In this document: in pieces, positions 60,546 to 64,000 of the stretch | How positions within the stretch are numbered: position 1 is the first letter of the stretch | Layout: every line of letters begins with the position of its first letter | NCBI RefSeq assembly: GCF_036173065.1 | Contig: NZ_CP108041.1 | Coordinates: 62,001 to 126,000, forward strand | DNA length: 64,000 bases | Source: Rhodococcus sp. NBC_00297 | Lineage (GTDB): Bacteria; Actinomycetota; Actinomycetes; Mycobacteriales; Mycobacteriaceae | Direction: 5' to 3' | Notes under the pieces: generated by a model | What the model was told of the DNA's origin: nothing | What the model saw: only the letters and a program-made list of their open reading frames with translations | Databases searched by the model: none | Translations under genes and position numbers: made by a program

Positions 60546-62072
60546 GTGAGAGACGTCGACAGCGATTTCGTCGCCCTGCCACTGCACGCGCTCGCGGACG
60601 CGGCGCTGACAGCGGCACGTGCGTCCGGTGCCACGCATGCGGATCTGCGGGTGCATCGACTGCGGACGCAGTCGCTCGCTCTCCGCGACGGCGAGGTGCA
60701 GTCGAGTGTCGAGGCGACGACGCTCGGCCTCGCGGTCCGGGTGATCGTCGACGGAACCTGGGGATTCGCGTCCGGTGCGGTGCTGTCGGTGGACGAGGCC
60801 GTCTCCGTCACCTCGCGCGCCGTGCTCGTCGCACAGGCGTTGCGCGACCTGAACCGGGATCCCGTCGTGCTCGCCTCCGAGCCGGTGTACGAGAACGTGT
60901 CGTGGGTGTCGGACTACGAGATCGATCCCTTCGACGTCCCCACCACCGACAAGGTCGATCTGCTGGGCGAGTACTCCGGCCGTCTGCTGGCCTCGGACGG
61001 CGTCGACCACGTGAGTGCCTCCGTGCTGCAGGTCAAGGAGCAGTCGTTCTACGCAGACCTCGCCGGGTCGCGCATCACGCAGCAACGGGTGCGACTCCAC
61101 CCGCAGATCGACGCCGTGTCCGTCGATTCCGCGTCGGGTGGCTTCGATTCGATGCGCACCCTCGCTCCCCCGACGGGACGTGGCTGGGAGTACCTGACCT
61201 CCGACGGGACCGGCGCCGACGGACTGTGGGACTGGGACGACGAACTCTCGCGCATCCCCGACTGGCTCGCCGAGAAGACGAAGGCCCCCGGCGTGGAGCC
61301 GGGTCTCACCGATCTGGTGATCGACCCGACCAACCTGTGGCTCACCATCCACGAGTCCATCGGCCACGCCACGGAATATGACCGAGCCATCGGCTACGAG
61401 GCCGCCTACGCCGGAACGTCCTTCGCGACGCCCGACCAGCTCGGCACGCTGCGCTACGGCAGTGAGTCGATGCACGTGACCGCCGACCGCACCGAACGCC
61501 ACGGGTTGTCCAGCATCGGGTGGGACGACGACGGCGTGGCCTCGCAGTCGTGGGATCTGGTGCGCGACGGGGTTCTCGTCGGCTACCAGCTCGACAGGGT
61601 GTTCGCCCCCCGCCTCGGGCTCGAGCGGTCGAACGGGTGCTCGTACGCGGACTCGCCCCACCACGTCCCGATCCAGCGGATGGCCAACGTCTCGCTGCAA
61701 CCGGACCCGCACGTCGATCGCAGCGTGGACGATCTCATCGCCGACGTCGAGCACGGCGTCTACGTGGTGGGCGACAAGTCGTGGTCGATCGACATGCAGC
61801 GCTACAACTTCCAATTCACCGGCCAGCGCTTCTTCCGCATCGAGAACGGGGCTCTCGCGGGCCAGGTCCGGGACCTGGCGTACCAGGCGACGACCACCGA
61901 TTTCTGGGGCTCGATGGAGGCGGTGGGCGGACCGTCCACGTGGCGTCTGGGCGGCGCGTTCAACTGCGGCAAGGCGCAGCCCGGTCAGGTGGCGGCGGTG
62001 TCGCACGGCTGCCCCGCTGCTCTCTTCCGTTCGGTCAACGTCCTCAACACACGAACGGAGGCGGGTCAGTGA
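60546..62072 (+). CDS. tldD: TldD metalloprotease subunit
   Basis: 508 residues. The zinc motif HESIGH (269-274, HExxxH) is in a typical TldD context. GVLVGYQLDRVFAPRLGL and TTDFWGSMEAVGGPSTWRLGG are conserved family blocks. TldD-TldE form a heterodimeric protease that trims unfolded peptides, CcdA, or RiPP leader peptides (microcin B17). GTG start; the stop overlaps the next start (GTGA). No RiPP precursor was recognised nearby. Confidence 0.95.
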   Translation: MRDVDSDFVALPLHALADAALTAARASGATHADLRVHRLRTQSLALRDGEVQSSVEATTLGLAVRVIVDGTWGFASGAVLSVDEAVSVTSRAVLVAQALRDLNRDPVVLASEPVYENVSWVSDYEIDPFDVPTTDKVDLLGEYSGRLLASDGVDHVSASVLQVKEQSFYADLAGSRITQQRVRLHPQIDAVSVDSASGGFDSMRTLAPPTGRGWEYLTSDGTGADGLWDWDDELSRIPDWLAEKTKAPGVEPGLTDLVIDPTNLWLTIHESIGHATEYDRAIGYEAAYAGTSFATPDQLGTLRYGSESMHVTADRTERHGLSSIGWDDDGVASQSWDLVRDGVLVGYQLDRVFAPRLGLERSNGCSYADSPHHVPIQRMANVSLQPDPHVDRSVDDLIADVEHGVYVVGDKSWSIDMQRYNFQFTGQRFFRIENGALAGQVRDLAYQATTTDFWGSMEAVGGPSTWRLGGAFNCGKAQPGQVAAVSHGCPAALFRSVNVLNTRTEAGQ

Positions 62073-63463
62073 GCGTCAGCACTCCCCTCGGCGGCCACGA
62101 TCTGGTGGAGCGTGCGCTGTCGTACGCCACCGTCTCGGACACCGTCGTGATCGTCGCCGACATCTCGGAGGCATCCCTGCGGTGGGCCGGGAACTCGATG
62201 ACCACCAACGGCGTGGGTGACTCGAGGTCCTGGACCGTCGTCTCGATCGTGCGGGACGGCACGGCGGCGCGGGTGGGAACGGTCTCGTCCACGAGCATGG
62301 ATCCGGATGATGTCGCCGGCGTCGTGGCAGCCGCCGAGGACGCCGCTCGTGCGGCTCAGCCCGCCACCGATGCGATGCCCCTCGTCGAGGGCGCCCCGAC
62401 GCCGGACTCCGGCTGGGGCGACGTCCCGCTCCGCACAGGGATCGACGTGTTCGACTCCGTGGTACCGGGCCTGGCGCGGGGATTCGACGGAGCCGATGCG
62501 TTGTACGGCTTCGCGCATCACACGGTCCGCACCGTGTGGCTGGGCACGTCCACCGGGGTACGGCGGCGCGTCGTCGAACCTGTCGGGTCGCTCGAGATCA
62601 ACGGTAAGAGGGGTGGTCTCTCGGGCGGTGCCAGTGCCTGGGTGGGCACCGGTACCCGAGACTTCCGCGACATCGATCTGGATGCGTCCCTGGCCGAACT
62701 GACGCGCCGGCTCGACTGGTCCGCCCGGACCGTCGACCTTCCCGCGGGACGCTACGAGACGATCCTCCCAACGTCCGCGGTCGCCGATCTGATGATCGAT
62801 CTGCTGTGGTCGATGGACGGCCGGGGCGCGCAGGAGGGCCGCACCGCCCTGTCCGCTCCCGGCGGCGGCACCCGCGTCGGTGAGGTGCTCGGACACCTCG
62901 GTCTCACGCTGTACTCCGACCCGTCCGAGAACGGCCTCGAGTACGCCCCGTTCGTGGTCACCGGATCCTCGAGCGACGCGGTGTCGGTGTTCGACAACGG
63001 AATGGACGCCGGCCGCACCGACTGGATCCGCGACGGTGCAATCACCTCCCTTGCCTACCCACGTTCCGCCGCAGCAGAATTCGGGGCCACACCCACTGTG
63101 CCCGGTGACAACCTCGTCATGGTGGGCGGCGCCGGCGGTTCCGTCGACGACCTCGTCGCGCGCACCGAACGCGGACTCTTGTTGACGACCCTCTGGTACA
63201 TCCGCGAGGTGGACCCGACGACCATGCTCCTCACCGGGTTGACGCGGGACGGCGTCTACCTGGTCGAGGACGGCCGGGTGACTGCTGCCGTGAACAACTT
63301 CCGGTTCAACGAGAGCCCGCTCGACATCCTGCGCCGCGCGACAGAGGCGGGTACGACCGTTCCCACCCTGCCGCGTGAGTGGTCGGACTGGTTCACCCGC
63401 GCAGCGATGCCCCCGATGCGGATCCCCGACTTCCACATGTCGTCCGTGAGCGCGGCCCAGTAG
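62069..63463 (+). CDS. tldE: TldE/PmbA non-catalytic subunit
   Basis: 464 residues of the PmbA/TldE family, homologous to TldD but lacking HExxxH. It has LIVAD-like opening strands, YETILPTSAVADLMIDLLWS, and FNESPLDILRRATEAG near the end. It forms the closed tunnel with TldD. GTG 62069 overlaps the tldD stop, giving coupled translation and stoichiometric subunits. It is convergent with the HNH gene, with 8 bases between stops. Confidence 0.94.
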   Translation: MSVSTPLGGHDLVERALSYATVSDTVVIVADISEASLRWAGNSMTTNGVGDSRSWTVVSIVRDGTAARVGTVSSTSMDPDDVAGVVAAAEDAARAAQPATDAMPLVEGAPTPDSGWGDVPLRTGIDVFDSVVPGLARGFDGADALYGFAHHTVRTVWLGTSTGVRRRVVEPVGSLEINGKRGGLSGGASAWVGTGTRDFRDIDLDASLAELTRRLDWSARTVDLPAGRYETILPTSAVADLMIDLLWSMDGRGAQEGRTALSAPGGGTRVGEVLGHLGLTLYSDPSENGLEYAPFVVTGSSSDAVSVFDNGMDAGRTDWIRDGAITSLAYPRSAAAEFGATPTVPGDNLVMVGGAGGSVDDLVARTERGLLLTTLWYIREVDPTTMLLTGLTRDGVYLVEDGRVTAAVNNFRFNESPLDILRRATEAGTTVPTLPREWSDWFTRAAMPPMRIPDFHMSSVSAAQ

Positions 63464-63471
63464 GAGGGGCC

Positions 63472-64000
63472 TCACTCGCCGGGTGCGGTGAAGTAGTCGG
63501 TGCCGTGCGAGTCGCGGACATGGACGATCCCGTCCCGGAGCATGCGGTGGTGCCACTGCCGCCGGGTCTTCAGGCCGTGGTGCCGGCGGCACAGCGGCGT
63601 GAGGTTGCCGGTGACGGTCCATCCGCCACTCCGGGGGTCGGTGTGGTCGAACGGGACGACATGGTCGAGATCGCAGTCTTCGCTGGACACAGCACATCCC
63701 GGATGGACGCACGTCGAATACAGCGCTGTCACCAGCGACGCGATCGCCTCGGACGGCCGATAGGTCAACGCCCCGGCCGGGGGTACGGCGAATCCCCCAT
63801 GTCCGTCGGGGTCGGCGACGGCACGGTCGAGTGCTGATGGTGGGAGCGTGCGGAGGTACTCGACCTGCTCCCGGAGTTTTCGGTTTTTCGTGCTGCCCAG
63901 TTTCCCCGTGGTCGGTGTCCAGCCTGCCGGCATGCGGCGAGTTCGGCGGACTTCCCGCCCGGCGGCGGGAACCGGCGAGCCCGGTGGTTCGGAGTCGGTC
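63472..64000 (-). CDS. HNH endonuclease-domain protein (13E12/DUF222 type), 5' partial
   Basis: The frame stays open to the window edge (at least 176 codons); a later ATG at 63933 exists, but the longer frame is likely real. The HNH motif is visible: CVHPGCAVSSEDCDLDHVVPFDH, then NLTPLCRRHHGLKTRRQWHH. Such proteins, often in many copies in actinobacterial genomes, combine an N-terminal DUF222 domain with a C-terminal HNH and are related to the 13E12 repeat family of M. tuberculosis. Function is unresolved. Confidence 0.85.
   Translation of the reverse strand, partial: TDSEPPGSPVPAAGREVRRTRRMPAGWTPTTGKLGSTKNRKLREQVEYLRTLPPSALDRAVADPDGHGGFAVPPAGALTYRPSEAIASLVTALYSTCVHPGCAVSSEDCDLDHVVPFDHTDPRSGGWTVTGNLTPLCRRHHGLKTRRQWHHRMLRDGIVHVRDSHGTDYFTAPGE

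Noticed and set aside
60546..63463. tldD-tldE as part of a RiPP (microcin-like) cluster
   Set aside because: No precursor peptide, cyclase or exporter was found nearby; TldDE occurs as a housekeeping pair in many actinobacteria.

Overview
The window is high-GC actinobacterial DNA, most probably from a mycolic-acid-containing Corynebacteriales member close to Rhodococcus. Grounds: RbpA, an IdeR-type iron-box regulon, the FurA-KatG pair, two F420-type luciferase-like oxidoreductases, a deazaflavin-type nitroreductase, an MprF-like DUF2156 fusion and an ureABCFGD cluster without ureE. Genus assignment is inference. No tRNA, rRNA, CRISPR array, insertion sequence or prophage was seen.

Layout. 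0-6.8 kb: end of an MprF-like lipid aminoacyl transferase, then a minus-strand ferric-siderophore ABC operon (two permeases, one with an N-terminal RDD domain, plus ATPase). It is divergent from a FhuF-like gene, with an iron box on each side. A third iron box immediately follows the FhuF-like gene and heads what looks like a short structured RNA. 6.8-11.9 kb: thioesterase and urease ureABCFGD. 11.8-19.9 kb: NDH-2, quinone oxidoreductase, an F420-type/SDR pair, an AraC regulator divergent from a Baeyer-Villiger-type monooxygenase, a Clp-N pseudogene, an SDR. 20-24 kb: SRPBCC protein, F420-type enzyme, iron-siderophore binding lipoprotein behind its own iron box, lipase. 24-28.5 kb: katG-furA, a deazaflavin-type nitroreductase, a helicase relic (HelR/HelD-like), a HhH protein and an FKBP lipoprotein. 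28.5-39.7 kb: small regulator/enzyme modules (ArsR-SRPBCC, two RibD-C reductases, FAD monooxygenase, TetR-AraC-VOC, P450-TetR, secreted lipase, ALDH-MpaB). 39.7-54 kb: rbpA and a 13.5-kb NRPS gene. 54-64 kb: lnt, amidohydrolase, fxsA, a NarL-type two-component system, TauE permease, tldD-tldE and a partial HNH gene.

Main theme: iron. Uptake permeases, a FhuF-like reductase, a binding lipoprotein and perhaps the NRPS share IdeR-type operators. The NRPS is CAT-CAT-CAT-CAT-TE. Its first module and thioesterase look like EntF, with a serine code in A1, and three further modules sit between them. It may make an acyl- or catechol-capped peptide siderophore, but no dihydroxybenzoate genes lie in the window. 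The most novel-looking items are the candidate iron-regulated small RNA at about 6.69-6.79 kb, the EntF-framed NRPS, the RDD-FecCD fusion and the FhuF-like protein that ends before its iron-sulfur cysteines.
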